The notes under the pieces: generated by a model
Told to the model about the DNA's origin: nothing
Databases searched by the model: none
The model's input: the letters and a program-made list of their open reading frames with translations, nothing else
Position numbers and translations under genes: made by a program
Shown: positions 1 through 8,214 of the stretch, in pieces
Layout: every line of letters begins with the position of its first letter
Position numbering within the stretch: position 1 is the first letter of the stretch
From: Herbaspirillum frisingense
GTDB taxonomy: Bacteria > Pseudomonadota > Gammaproteobacteria > Burkholderiales > Burkholderiaceae_D
Assembly (NCBI GenBank): GCA_009914615.1
Contig: WNDX01000005.1
Span: 1-64,000, forward strand
Direction of reading: 5' to 3'
Length of the DNA: 64,000 nucleotides

Positions 1-118
1 TGAGAACCTCTATATTCTCACTTTGGGCACTCGATGCCGCCGGAACGTGAGGATCCACCTCTTACCGCAACTCCCTCACTTCAACTTTAGCATCTCGCCC
101 TTACGGGGGAGGCGTCCA
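1..118. mobile_element. Probable terminus of an insertion sequence interrupting pckG
   Basis: These 118 bases do not continue the pckG reading frame that ends abruptly at about 119. Read on the minus strand the junction begins TGGACGCCTCCCCCG, so the presumed element starts with TG, and the stretch holds no gene of its own. The segment around 26-55 resembles, from memory only, terminal sequences of IS21-type elements; that family assignment is a guess. The transposase would lie to the left of the window. A deletion or rearrangement junction would look the same. No target duplication can be judged because the other side of the insertion is not visible. Confidence 0.35.
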
Positions 119-265
119 TTCCATTTCCTGCGAGCCATCGCACCAGTAAATGCGAGCCGGCTTGGTCAGGGCGGCGATTTCCGCGACCCAGTTGATCAGT
201 TTCTGGTGTTTGACGTACGCGGGAGCATTCACCGCGGGAACGCCAGCCATGAGGGGTTGGTTCAT
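119..265 (-). pseudogene. pckG: 5' fragment of GTP-dependent phosphoenolpyruvate carboxykinase, truncated
   Basis: The minus-strand frame from ATG 265 begins [20 protein letters not shown] and carries the conserved KLINWV and [10 protein letters not shown] segments that open bacterial GTP-type PEP carboxykinases. After GSQE, about 47 residues in, the family sequence stops and a foreign tail runs into a stop codon at 101-103. A full enzyme has about 600 residues, so only the first 8% is here. ATG 265 is preceded by a good GGAGGTAG ribosome site; an upstream in-frame ATG at 448 gives no family sequence. The enzyme converts oxaloacetate to PEP in gluconeogenesis. Loss would hamper growth on C4 acids unless another copy or route exists. 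Confidence 0.8.
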
Positions 266-659
266 AGATGCTACCTCCAATGCCACAAGTTGATGAATTC
301 GTTTTGGCACGGCAGGATCGTCGTTGCTAGAAACCGGCGGGGCGATACTCACGCCAGCCAGCGATACGGCGGTCTTGTCGACGGCGACCGCCATCCTGGG
401 ATATCGGCCGCTAGGCCCGCAACCATGCTTGGCGCGGGCTTGGCTCACTCTTCGACAATGAAAAGTGGAAGAAAGTGGCAGCGATTGTACCCCGATAAAA
501 AAGAATTTACTGAAATTTGTAGCGAAAAATACCCGACTTATGTAGTAGGTAATTACAAATTGAAAAATTCTGTTTTTTCATTACTGTGGCGCATAACATG
601 ATTTTACACAGAATCCGCTTAAACAGTGGATTTGCGCGGGATTGCGGGCGACACACCAT
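266..659. other. Gene-free leader and promoter region upstream of pckG
   Basis: No gene is visible. The part next to pckG has the base composition of the chromosome, whereas about 475-600 is clearly A/T-rich, as expected of a promoter for pckG (minus strand). It contains the 8 bp palindrome GTAATTAC at about 549-556, embedded in GTAGTAGGTAATTAC, which could be a regulator site. An open frame read into pckG from 448 lacks family similarity and is probably leader. Confidence 0.5.
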
Positions 660-1550
660 TCACGATGTGAATATCTCGCGCAGAAAATCAACGAAAACTT
701 TCACTTTGGCGGTTTCGCGACGAGTGGGCTGATAGAGCGCGAAGATGTCCGGACCGGCCGCTTGCCAGTCCGGCAACACCGGCACCAGCTCGCCATTGCG
801 CAAGGCGGGAACCAGCGACACCGACATCTGCTGGATGATGCCGCAGCCGGCTTTGCCCGCTTCGATCATGGACTCCACGTGATCCATCATGACCGCGCCT
901 CCTGGCGTATGCGAGCTATCTTTTCCGTTCCGGGAAAATCGCCACGGCCGGATCATGCGCGTGCGCGGGTTGAGAAAGCCCAGGCACGCAAACTGATCCA
1001 GCGATTCGGGCGAGTGCGGCCAGCCGTTCTGCTGCAGGAACGCGGGCGCGGCGCAGCAGACATAGCGCGTGGCCGCCAGCTTGCGCGCCACCATGCCGGA
1101 ATCGGGCAGCTCGCCGATGCGCACCAGCACGTCGATGCCCTCCTCCACCATGTCGATCATGCGATCGCTCACGGTGATGCGCAGCTCCAGTTCCGGATAG
1201 CGCTGCAGGAAGCGCGGCAGGGCCGGCGCCACGTACTGGCGGCTGATCACGCTGGGCAGATCCACCCGCAGCACGCCGGCGGGTGTGGCGTCCGATTCCC
1301 GCAGCCCGGCTTCCAGCTCGCCCATGTCGGCCAGCAGGCGCAGCGCCTGGACGTGACAATGCCGGCCCTCCTCGGTGAGCGACATGCTGCGCGTGGTGCG
1401 GTTGATCAGCCGGACCTTGAAATGCGCCTCCAGTGCGGCGACATGGTTGGTCACCGAGGAAGTGGACATGGCCAGCTTCTCCGCCGCGCGGCTGAAGGCG
1501 CCGGCTTCGACCACCGCGCAAAACACCTTGAGCATGTCCAGCCTGTCCAT
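660..1550 (-). CDS. LysR-family transcriptional regulator
   Basis: A 296-residue protein of standard LysR length. The N-terminal winged helix-turn-helix occupies about residues 1-60 (MDRLDMLKVFCAVVEAGAFS, then SSVTNHVAALEAHFKVRLI and RTTRSMSLTEEG). The rest is the periplasmic-binding-like effector domain, which usually binds a small molecule that controls a divergent gene. Here the divergent neighbour is the MDR oxidoreductase starting at 1743, 192 bp away, which is its most likely target. The sequence resembles the large LysR subgroup of proteobacteria that regulate oxidoreductases and efflux pumps. The inducer cannot be told from sequence. Confidence 0.9.
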   Translation of the reverse strand: MDRLDMLKVFCAVVEAGAFSRAAEKLAMSTSSVTNHVAALEAHFKVRLINRTTRSMSLTEEGRHCHVQALRLLADMGELEAGLRESDATPAGVLRVDLPSVISRQYVAPALPRFLQRYPELELRITVSDRMIDMVEEGIDVLVRIGELPDSGMVARKLAATRYVCCAAPAFLQQNGWPHSPESLDQFACLGFLNPRTRMIRPWRFSRNGKDSSHTPGGAVMMDHVESMIEAGKAGCGIIQQMSVSLVPALRNGELVPVLPDWQAAGPDIFALYQPTRRETAKVKVFVDFLREIFTS

Positions 1551-1742
1551 CGCGCTCTCCCGTTGAGCTTTGCATTGGTTCCGATTCTAGGGCATGCGGC
1601 CGCGGCGATTATCCAGCGTTGCGCAATTCTGACTTGCGCGCCGCCCTGTTTTTCCGCGCGGCCGGTCTCCCTACACTGCCCTGCATCGACCGCGCCGCAC
1701 CCGGCGGCCGGCGAGTTCCCATCCAACAGCCAGGAGCAGATC

Positions 1743-2744
1743 ATGACCGTCAACACCATGCAAGCCGCCGTCCTCGCCCAGTTCGGCGCCCCGCTTACCC
1801 TCGCCGACACCGACATCCCGCCGCTGCGCCCCGGCCAGGTACTGGTGCGTGTGTCCGCCAGCGGCGTCAATCCGCTGGACACCAAGATCCAGTCCGGCAA
1901 TGCCGCCCACGCCCAAATCCGGCTGCCGGCCATCCTCGGCATCGACCTGGCTGGCGTGGTGCATGCCGTGCATCCGGATGAAACCGGCTTCCGGCCCGGC
2001 GACGAAGTCTATGGCATGACCGGCGGGGTAGGCGGCGTGTCCGGCTCGCTGGCGCAATTTGCCGCGGTGGACGCCGATCTGCTGGCGCTCAAGCCGCGCC
2101 GGCTGGACATGCGCCAGGCCGCCGCGCTGCCGCTGATCTTCATCACCGCCTGGGAGGGCCTGGTCGATCGCGCCCGGGTGCGCCCCGGACAAAAGGTGCT
2201 GGTGCACGGCGGTGCCGGCGGTGTCGGCCATATCGCGGTACAGATCGCCCGTGCCTTCGGCGCCGAGGTTTATGCCACCGGCAGCGCCGAACAGAAAGCC
2301 GTGATCGAAAGCTTCGGCGCGGTCGCCATCGATTACCGCAGCGAAGGCGTGGAAGATTACGTGGCCCGCCACACCGGCGGCGAAGGCTTCGACATCGTCT
2401 ACGACACCGTCGGCGGCGCTACCCTGGATGCGTCTTTCGCCGCCGTCCGCCGCTACCACGGCCACGTGGTCAGTTGCCTGGGCTGGGGCGCGCACAAGCT
2501 GGCGCCGCTGTCCTTCCGCGCCGCCACCTATTCGGGCGTGTTCACGCTGTTGCCGCTGCTGTCCGGCCAGGGCCGCGCCCATCACGGCGACATCATGCGT
2601 GAAGCCGCGCGCCTGGCCGACGCCGGCCAGCTCAGCTTGTTGATGGACGAGCGCCGCTTCACGCTGGGCCAGGTCAACGAGGCGCATGCGATCGCCGCCG
2701 GCGGCCAGGCGCGCGGCAAACTGGTGATCGATGTGGCGATCTGA
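1743..2744 (+). CDS. Zinc-independent MDR oxidoreductase (quinone oxidoreductase-like)
   Basis: A 333-residue medium-chain dehydrogenase/reductase. The start at ATG 1743 follows CAGGAGCAGATC; the reading frame stays open far upstream but only from here does family sequence begin (MTVNTMQAAVLAQFG). The N-terminal GroES-like fold (DIPPLRPGQVLVRVSASGVN) is followed by a Rossmann motif GGAGGVGHIAVQIA near residue 160, typical of NADPH-binding quinone oxidoreductases. No structural-zinc cysteine cluster is seen, so it is probably a zinc-independent enoyl or quinone reductase rather than an alcohol dehydrogenase. It is divergent from the LysR gene that probably controls it. The substrate is unknown. 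Confidence 0.88.
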   Translation: MTVNTMQAAVLAQFGAPLTLADTDIPPLRPGQVLVRVSASGVNPLDTKIQSGNAAHAQIRLPAILGIDLAGVVHAVHPDETGFRPGDEVYGMTGGVGGVSGSLAQFAAVDADLLALKPRRLDMRQAAALPLIFITAWEGLVDRARVRPGQKVLVHGGAGGVGHIAVQIARAFGAEVYATGSAEQKAVIESFGAVAIDYRSEGVEDYVARHTGGEGFDIVYDTVGGATLDASFAAVRRYHGHVVSCLGWGAHKLAPLSFRAATYSGVFTLLPLLSGQGRAHHGDIMREAARLADAGQLSLLMDERRFTLGQVNEAHAIAAGGQARGKLVIDVAI

Positions 2745-2771
2745 TGGCGTTTGATGGCGTTTGATGGCGCC
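2742..2771 (+). repeat. Three tandem copies of a 10 bp unit
   Basis: TGATGGCGTT occurs twice and a third time as TGATGGCGCC, beginning on the stop codon of the preceding gene. Each copy carries a TGA. It is probably replication slippage and has no evident function. Confidence 0.8.
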
Positions 2772-2887
2772 CATGGAGCCTGGCGCGCCGGCAAGCCGAA
2801 AGGCGGCAATCCCTTTATGATGACGCCCAGGCGCCCTCATCCAACCGCGACGGCGCACCTCGACAACGCCAAGCCACGGAGACCATC

Positions 2888-3874
2888 ATGAAAATTGCCA
2901 TCCTCGACGACTATCAAGACGCGGTGCGCCACCTGGACTGCTTTCGCATGCTGGACGGCCACGACGTCAAGGTATTCACCAACACCGCGCGCGGCGCCGG
3001 CCAGTTGGCCGCGCGACTGGCGCCGTTCGACGCCCTGGTGTTGATCCGCGAGCGCACCGTCTTCAACAAGCTGCTGCTGGACAAGCTGCCGCTGCTGAAG
3101 CTGATCTCGCAGACCGGCAAGGTCAGCGGCCACATCGACGTGGCCGCCGCCACCGAGCGCGGCATCGCGCTGGCCGAGGGCGTGGGCGACCCGACCGCGC
3201 CGGCCGAGCTGACCTGGGCGCTGATCATGGCCGCCATGCGCCGCGTGCCGCAATACTGCAGCGCGCTGCGCGCAGGCGCCTGGCAGCAGGTATCGGCCAC
3301 GCCGCATCACAATGCCATCGGCAGCGCGCTCAAGGGCCGCACACTGGGCGTCTGGGGTTATGGAAAGATCGGCAAGATGGTCGCCGGCTACGGCCGCGCC
3401 TTCGGCATGAACGTGGTGATCTGGGGACGCGACGCCAGCCGCGAACAGGCGCAAAAGGATGGCTATCAAGCCGCCGCCGACAAGGAAGAATTCTTCAGCC
3501 AGGCCGACGTGCTGACGCTGCATCTGCGCCTCAACGATGCCACCCGCGGCATCGTCAAGGCGGCCGACCTGGCGCGGATGAAGCCCACGGCCTGCTTCGT
3601 CAACACCAGCCGTGCCGAACTGGTCGAAACCGGCGCGCTGGAAGCTGCCCTGCAGCAAGGCCGTCCCGGCCTGGCCGCGCTCGACGTGTACGAGCAGGAA
3701 CCGCTGCCGGTCGATTCACCCTTGCTGAAAATGGATAACGTGGTGGCCGCGCCGCACCTGGGCTATGTGGAGAAAGACGGCTACGAACTCTACTTCCGCG
3801 CCGCCTTCCAAAACATCCTCGACTACGCCGCCGGCGCGCCGAAGAACATCCTCAATCCTGAGGCTCTGGGGTAA
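2888..3874 (+). CDS. D-isomer-specific 2-hydroxyacid dehydrogenase family protein
   Basis: A 328-residue NAD(H)-dependent dehydrogenase of the 2-hydroxyacid family. Visible signatures are the dinucleotide motif LGVWGYGKIGKMVAGYG near residue 155, the NTSRAELV segment with the substrate-binding Arg near 240, the EQEPLP glutamate near 270, and the catalytic histidine in APHLGYVE near 295. ATG 2888 follows CACGGAGACCATC. Family members act on 2-ketoacids, phosphoglycerate or glyoxylate; the exact substrate cannot be told. The gene stands alone and its last 23 bp overlap the end of the convergent unknown gene. Confidence 0.9.
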   Translation: MKIAILDDYQDAVRHLDCFRMLDGHDVKVFTNTARGAGQLAARLAPFDALVLIRERTVFNKLLLDKLPLLKLISQTGKVSGHIDVAAATERGIALAEGVGDPTAPAELTWALIMAAMRRVPQYCSALRAGAWQQVSATPHHNAIGSALKGRTLGVWGYGKIGKMVAGYGRAFGMNVVIWGRDASREQAQKDGYQAAADKEEFFSQADVLTLHLRLNDATRGIVKAADLARMKPTACFVNTSRAELVETGALEAALQQGRPGLAALDVYEQEPLPVDSPLLKMDNVVAAPHLGYVEKDGYELYFRAAFQNILDYAAGAPKNILNPEALG

Positions 3875-4616
3875 TCCGGTGAATGGTGCGCACCGGCGGA
3901 TTGTAGTGCAGTAGCGGCGACTTGCCGGACGCCTTCCACAGGTGCCGCCAGCCCGGCGGCCATGGCAGCGGCGGTCCGGAATATTCGGGCACATTGCGCC
4001 GCACCGGGATCACCGGGAGATGCTCGGGCATCTTGCCGTTGTAGTGCCAACCCAGGCTGTACGCGTAATCCGGCAACAACGTGGCGCACACCAACTCGAA
4101 CCAGTTGGCGTGCTCCTCATCCTCGCCCAGCGCCTGCGCCAGGCCCTGCGGATCGAATTGCGCCAGCAGGCGCGCCAACTCTTCCGGCGACGCCGCGGGA
4201 CTGTCGCCCCAGCCCATCACCGGATTGAAGTTGTAATCCGCGCCCGACCCATACCAACCCTCGCGCCACGGCCGTTCTATCCACTGCCGCGGGCCGCCGA
4301 ACAGATGCCAGCGCCAATGCAGGCCGGACGGCTTGGGCCAACTGTAAAGATACAGCCGCTGGTAGCCAGCGCGATGCAGCTCGCGCACCATCGCCATCAA
4401 CCGTGCATGCGGCATGCGATCCGACGGCGCAAGACGGAACAGGATGGGCGTGCCATCCGCATGCTGGACTTCATCCGACGACAGGTTCAAATCCAGCGTA
4501 CGCACCTCGCTGCCGAAGCGCGCGGAAATCCATCCCGTCAGCAGATTGACGAGCACGATCACGCCATAGCCGCGATGACGGTGGAAAATGACGGTGCCGG
4601 GTGCCAGTGGTTTCAT
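3852..4616 (-). CDS. Hypothetical protein of about 254 residues, tryptophan-rich
   Basis: I do not recognise this family. From ATG 4616 (after GGAACGGAT) the protein begins MKPLAPGTVIFHRHRGYGVI, a segment reminiscent of small beta-barrel domains, and includes a centre rich in Trp, Pro and Arg (WPKPSGLHWRWHLFGG, RPWREGWYGSGADYNF). No signal peptide or membrane span is visible. Codon use matches the neighbours and the frame is open throughout, so it is likely a real gene. The frame extends upstream to 4931 but that part looks non-coding. Its 3' end overlaps the convergent dehydrogenase by 23 bp. Confidence 0.65.
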   Translation of the reverse strand: MKPLAPGTVIFHRHRGYGVIVLVNLLTGWISARFGSEVRTLDLNLSSDEVQHADGTPILFRLAPSDRMPHARLMAMVRELHRAGYQRLYLYSWPKPSGLHWRWHLFGGPRQWIERPWREGWYGSGADYNFNPVMGWGDSPAASPEELARLLAQFDPQGLAQALGEDEEHANWFELVCATLLPDYAYSLGWHYNGKMPEHLPVIPVRRNVPEYSGPPLPWPPGWRHLWKASGKSPLLHYNPPVRTIHRITPEPQD

Positions 4617-4948
4617 ATCCGTTCCATTATATGACTCATTTCTCTGCAGCATTTCCACCGCCGCAAAACGCGGCGCGCACGCGACGGATTGCCTTGCGAC
4701 ATGATGGAAAAACCCTATAGGAAAGAAGCTGTGGCGCCGATGGAGGATTTCAAGTTCTGAAGGTGGCAATGCGTCCATGAGCTTCGCAGGCCTGCATTCT
4801 CCGACGCGAAGAACACCTCCGGAACATCCCGTCATTGCACAGGCGCAAAAACCGGCACAGCCGCATGCCCGCACCCAGGCAAAGGAGAACCGCGTCGCCG
4901 TCCGTGTAAGATAGCGGACGGCGTTTTTCACTTCTTGATAGGAATATC
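4617..4948. other. Gene-free spacer, 332 bp
   Basis: No gene or RNA is recognised. It must hold the promoters of two divergent genes, the unknown protein (minus) and the asparaginase-domain gene (plus). TAAGAT at 4906-4911 may be a -10 for the latter. No clear hairpin or repeat was seen. Confidence 0.4.
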
Positions 4949-5437
4949 ATGAGCCTGCGCATCATCGCCACCGGCGGCACCTTCGACAAGCACTACGACG
5001 AGATCGCGGGTCAGCTTGATTTCGGCGTCAGCCATCTGCCGCAGGTCATCTCGCGCGCGCGCATCACCGCCGAAGTGATCCTGGAAGAATTGCGCCTGCT
5101 CGACTCTCTGGAGATGCAAGACGCCGACCGCCAGCGCATCCTGGCTTCCTGCAAGAGCTCCACCCAGCAAGCCATCGTCATCGTGCACGGCACCGACACC
5201 ATGCAGCTCACCGCGCAGGTGCTGGGCCAGGCATTGCAGGACAAGACGGTGGTGCTGACCGGCGCCATGATTCCCTATGAAATCGCCAATTCGGATGCCC
5301 TGTTCAATTTCGGCTTCGCCTGCGGTGTGGCCCAGGTGCTGCCGCCCGGCGTCTATGTCGCCATGAACGGACAGATCTTCGCCTGGAACAAGGTGGCAAA
5401 GAATCGCAGCGCGGGCGTGTTCGAACCGATCAGGTAA
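4949..5437 (+). CDS. Single-domain asparaginase-like protein
   Basis: A 162-residue protein matching only the N-terminal domain of bacterial L-asparaginases. IIATGGTFDKHYD holds the first catalytic Thr (near residue 10) and VHGTDTMQLTA holds the second Thr-Asp pair (near residue 81), followed by VVLTGAMIPYE. The roughly 150-residue C-terminal domain of full enzymes is absent; the protein ends naturally with FEPIR and the next gene is convergent. Similar short proteins are known in betaproteobacteria, so this is probably not a truncation. Asparaginase activity is plausible but unproven, because full enzymes complete the site between subunits. Confidence 0.82.
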   Translation: MSLRIIATGGTFDKHYDEIAGQLDFGVSHLPQVISRARITAEVILEELRLLDSLEMQDADRQRILASCKSSTQQAIVIVHGTDTMQLTAQVLGQALQDKTVVLTGAMIPYEIANSDALFNFGFACGVAQVLPPGVYVAMNGQIFAWNKVAKNRSAGVFEPIR

Positions 5438-5459
5438 TGATTTTCGCGGGATGGCCGGC

Positions 5460-6362
5460 TCAGCCCGGCTGCTGCCCGCGCGCCCATTCGCGGCAGAATT
5501 CCAGCAGCGCCGACAGGCTGGGCGACGGCGCCCGATGGCGGCTCACCACCATGTAGAAATGCCGGCGCAGCAGCGGCAACGGCGTCGCCAGCTCGACCAG
5601 CTTGCCCGACTCGATCAGATCCTCCACCACCGCGCGCGACAGGCAACTGATGCCCAGCCCTTCGGCCGTGGCGCGCTTGATGGCTTCCGAATTGCCGAAC
5701 TCGAAGGAGGACGGCAGATGGTGCAGGTAGGGAATCAGCGCATGCTCCACCGCCTCGCGCGTGCCCGATCCCGCTTCGCGCAGCAGCCAGTCGGCCTCGC
5801 GCAGCATCTTCAGGCTGATCTTGCGGCCGCTCTCGACGATCGGATGATGCGGCGCGGCCACCACGATCAATTCGTCGGTCATCCATGGCTCGACGTTGAC
5901 GTCGTCGGCGTGGCAGGGGCCTTCGATCAGCGCCGCATCGACTTCGAAATTGACCACCGCATCCACGATGTCGGCGGTATTGGCCACCAGCGCCCGCACG
6001 CGCGCGCCGGCATGGCGCTTGCGGTAAGACGAAATCATCGCCGGCAGCATGTAACTGCCGATGGTGGTGGAGGCGCCGATGTGCAGCTCGCTGCCCGAGG
6101 CCGGATCGGCGAACTGGCGCTCGATGGTGTGCGCGGCATCCAGCATGTGGCGCGCCTGCGGCAGCAACAGGCGGCCACTGTCATTGAGGATCAGGCGCTT
6201 GCCGACGCGGTCGAAAAGCTGCACGCCGAGCAGGCTCTCCAGCTCGTTGAGCGAAGCGCTGGCGGCCGACTGCGATAGCGCCACCATCTCGGCGGCGGCC
6301 GTGGTGGAGCCCGATTGCGCGACCGCGAGGAAGATCTGCAATTGCCTGAGTGTAATTTTCAT
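5460..6362 (-). CDS. LysR-family regulator, YeiE-like, divergent from yeiH
   Basis: A 300-residue LysR protein. I chose ATG 6362 (MKITLRQLQIFLAVAQSGST) because this is the usual LysR opening; an upstream in-frame start at 6395 adds eleven unlikely residues. The helix-turn-helix (SQSAASASLNELESLLGVQL) is followed by an effector domain with the GSYMLPAMISSYRKRHAG and LREAGSGTREAVE segments typical of the CysB/CbbR/YeiE branch. In E. coli the LysR gene yeiE lies beside the transporter gene yeiH, and the same pairing is seen here, so this protein most likely controls the transporter starting at 6519. It ends 22 bp from the convergent asparaginase gene. Confidence 0.9.
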   Translation of the reverse strand: MKITLRQLQIFLAVAQSGSTTAAAEMVALSQSAASASLNELESLLGVQLFDRVGKRLILNDSGRLLLPQARHMLDAAHTIERQFADPASGSELHIGASTTIGSYMLPAMISSYRKRHAGARVRALVANTADIVDAVVNFEVDAALIEGPCHADDVNVEPWMTDELIVVAAPHHPIVESGRKISLKMLREADWLLREAGSGTREAVEHALIPYLHHLPSSFEFGNSEAIKRATAEGLGISCLSRAVVEDLIESGKLVELATPLPLLRRHFYMVVSRHRAPSPSLSALLEFCREWARGQQPG

Positions 6363-6412
6363 GGGGATCCCGTTGGCCTGCGCGTTCCCCCGCATGGGGA
6401 TGCCCAGACAAC

Positions 6413-6431
6413 CTACCTGTTCAATAGGTAG
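6413..6431. promoter_or_regulatory. Probable LysR operator between yeiE-like and yeiH genes
   Basis: CTACCTGTTCAATAGGTAG is a perfect 6 bp inverted repeat around a 7 bp spacer, in the divergent promoter region. It contains T-N11-A, the LysR-type recognition pattern. It is 51 bp upstream of the regulator start and 88 bp upstream of the transporter start. Confidence 0.6.
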
Positions 6432-6518
6432 ATCTTAACAAGATAACGCGTTTTTCTTTTATAGCGGCCGCGCTTACAGTGCACTCCATCGACAAAGCAT
6501 CTCAGCGTGGAGAGCAAC

Positions 6519-7553
6519 ATGCGTACCGCAAGCCATCCTCAAATCCTGCATCCAGCCCTGGCCGGCCTGGCGCTGTCCGGCGCCGTGGCCTGGGCCGCCA
6601 TGGGCCTGGGCGATATTGCCTGGCTGCAAAACCATGGCTTTTCGGCGCTGACCGTGGCCATCGTGCTGGGCATCGTGATCGGTAACACCCTGTATCCGCG
6701 CATCGCCGCCCCCTGCGGCGAAGGCGTGCGCTTTTCCAAGCAGACGCTGCTGCGCGCCGGCATCATCCTGTACGGCTTCCGCCTGACCTTCCAGGACATC
6801 GCCCATGTCGGCGTGGCCGGCGTGGTGATCGATGCGGCCATGCTGCTCTCGACCTTCGGCCTGGCCTGGCTGGTCGGCGTGAAACTCCTGAAACTGGATC
6901 GCAATGCGGCGCTGCTGATCGGCGCCGGCAGCTCGATCTGCGGCGCGGCCGCGGTAATGGCGACCGAACCGGTGCTGCGCGCGCGCAGCGAACAGGTGAC
7001 GGTGGCGGTCTCGACAGTGGTCATCTTCGGCTCGCTGGCGATCTTCCTCTACCCGCTGCTGTACACCTTGCAAAGCGAACCGGCCTGGGGCGCGCGCCTG
7101 CCCGACTTCGGCATCTACATCGGCTCCACGGTGCATGAAGTGGCGCAGGTGCTGGCCGCGGCCCGCTCGATCGACCAGCATACGGCTGACGTCGCGGTGA
7201 TCACCAAGATGGTCCGCGTGATGATGCTGGCGCCCTTCCTGCTGATGCTGTCGATGAAGGCCGGCCCCTCGGTGTCGGGCGAACGCGGCAAGCTGTCGAT
7301 TCCCTGGTTCGCCTTCATCGCGGTGGTGCTCTTCAACTCGTTCATGCCGCTGCCGGAGAGCATCAACAAGCTAGTCCTGCAAGCCGACACCCTGATGTTG
7401 GCGATGGCGATGGCGGCGTTGGGCCTGTCCACTCACCTGTCGGCGATCCGCAATGCGGGCATGAAGCCGCTGATCCTGGGCGCCATCCTGTTCGGCTGGC
7501 TGGTGGTGGGCGGCGCGCTGGTCAACGGCGCACTGGGACGCCTGCTGGCCTGA
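6519..7553 (+). CDS. yeiH: YeiH-family (UPF0324) inner-membrane transporter, putative sulfate exporter
   Basis: A 344-residue integral membrane protein with about ten hydrophobic segments. Family signatures are FSKQTLLRAGIILYGFRLTF near residue 75, GAGSSICGAAAVMATEP near 137 and GSTVHEVAQVLAA near 205. ATG 6519 is preceded by GGAGAG; an in-frame GTG at 6507 sits too close to that ribosome site. Members of this family are annotated as putative sulfate exporters on limited evidence. The divergent YeiE-like LysR gene probably regulates it, and a strong terminator follows 20 bp after the stop. Confidence 0.88.
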   Translation: MRTASHPQILHPALAGLALSGAVAWAAMGLGDIAWLQNHGFSALTVAIVLGIVIGNTLYPRIAAPCGEGVRFSKQTLLRAGIILYGFRLTFQDIAHVGVAGVVIDAAMLLSTFGLAWLVGVKLLKLDRNAALLIGAGSSICGAAAVMATEPVLRARSEQVTVAVSTVVIFGSLAIFLYPLLYTLQSEPAWGARLPDFGIYIGSTVHEVAQVLAAARSIDQHTADVAVITKMVRVMMLAPFLLMLSMKAGPSVSGERGKLSIPWFAFIAVVLFNSFMPLPESINKLVLQADTLMLAMAMAALGLSTHLSAIRNAGMKPLILGAILFGWLVVGGALVNGALGRLLA

Positions 7554-7573
7554 TCCCCGCAACACGCCACATG

Positions 7574-7607
7574 AAAAAGCGCGGACCGTTTCCGGTTCGC
7601 GCTTTTT
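7574..7607 (+). terminator. Intrinsic terminator after yeiH
   Basis: AAAAAGCGCGGACCG, loop TTTC, then CGGTTCGCGCTTTTT. The hairpin has one mismatch and T-runs on both strands, so it can stop yeiH and also the convergent minus-strand gene. Confidence 0.9.
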
Positions 7608-7634
7608 CCTGGTCTTGCGGAATGTTCAGGGCAT

Positions 7635-8105
7635 TCAATGCAGCGCGCCGCGCGCCGTCAGTTCGCGGATGATGCGCACGGTGTCGATATCGGCTTCCTG
7701 ATAGGCCGAGCGACGGAACTCGTTGTAAAAGGCTTCTTCGCTACCCGCGGTCTCCGTCTGGCCGTCGTCGTATTCGAAGCGTACGAAGAGGACGCCCTCC
7801 TGCGGCTCCTCGATGGTCATGCTCATGCGCGAGGCCGGGATTTCACCCTGTGCCGGCACTTCGTAGAGCACCTGGATCTGCGCCAGATAGATCACCTTGT
7901 CCACGATCACCAGCCCACCGTAGCGCAGCTCGCGGCGCACGCTGTCCAGGCTCTTGTCGGACAACCGGCAGTCGTCAAGATGCGGCATGAACAGCTTCGG
8001 CGCCTCGGCGCGCATGACCAGCCCACGCCACACCTGGTCGCGTGTCAGGGAATCGATCAGCGGATTGAGGGGGTCGTTGATCTGGATGAGATGATTGAAT
8101 TTCAT
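7635..8105 (-). CDS. AtaL-like (DUF1857) SRPBCC-type protein
   Basis: A 156-residue protein that fits the DUF1857/AtaL-like family, small proteins with a START/SRPBCC-like fold. Family cues are INDPLNPLIDSLTRDQVWRG at residues 9-28, where the Trp of the QVW segment is conserved, and a C-terminal helix following EEAFYNEFRR. ATG 8105 gives the family N-terminus; an upstream start at 8243 adds unrelated residues and overlaps the rep leader. No catalytic residues are evident. Such folds bind hydrophobic ligands; the role here is unknown. It is divergent from rep, with starts 110 bp apart. Confidence 0.75.
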   Translation of the reverse strand: MKFNHLIQINDPLNPLIDSLTRDQVWRGLVMRAEAPKLFMPHLDDCRLSDKSLDSVRRELRYGGLVIVDKVIYLAQIQVLYEVPAQGEIPASRMSMTIEEPQEGVLFVRFEYDDGQTETAGSEEAFYNEFRRSAYQEADIDTVRIIRELTARGALH

Positions 8106-8214
8106 GGTTGTGCTCTGACTGTGTTGCTTCACCTTGTAAGCGGCCATTGTCCCACATCGGACGTCCGAACCGGGACTGATACAATGACGCGTTTTTCTCC
8201 CCCGCCCGCTCCGT

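Noticed and set aside
642-1742. Long N-terminal extension of the MDR oxidoreductase
   Set aside because: The frame is open but antisense to the LysR gene. Family sequence and a ribosome site begin at 1743.
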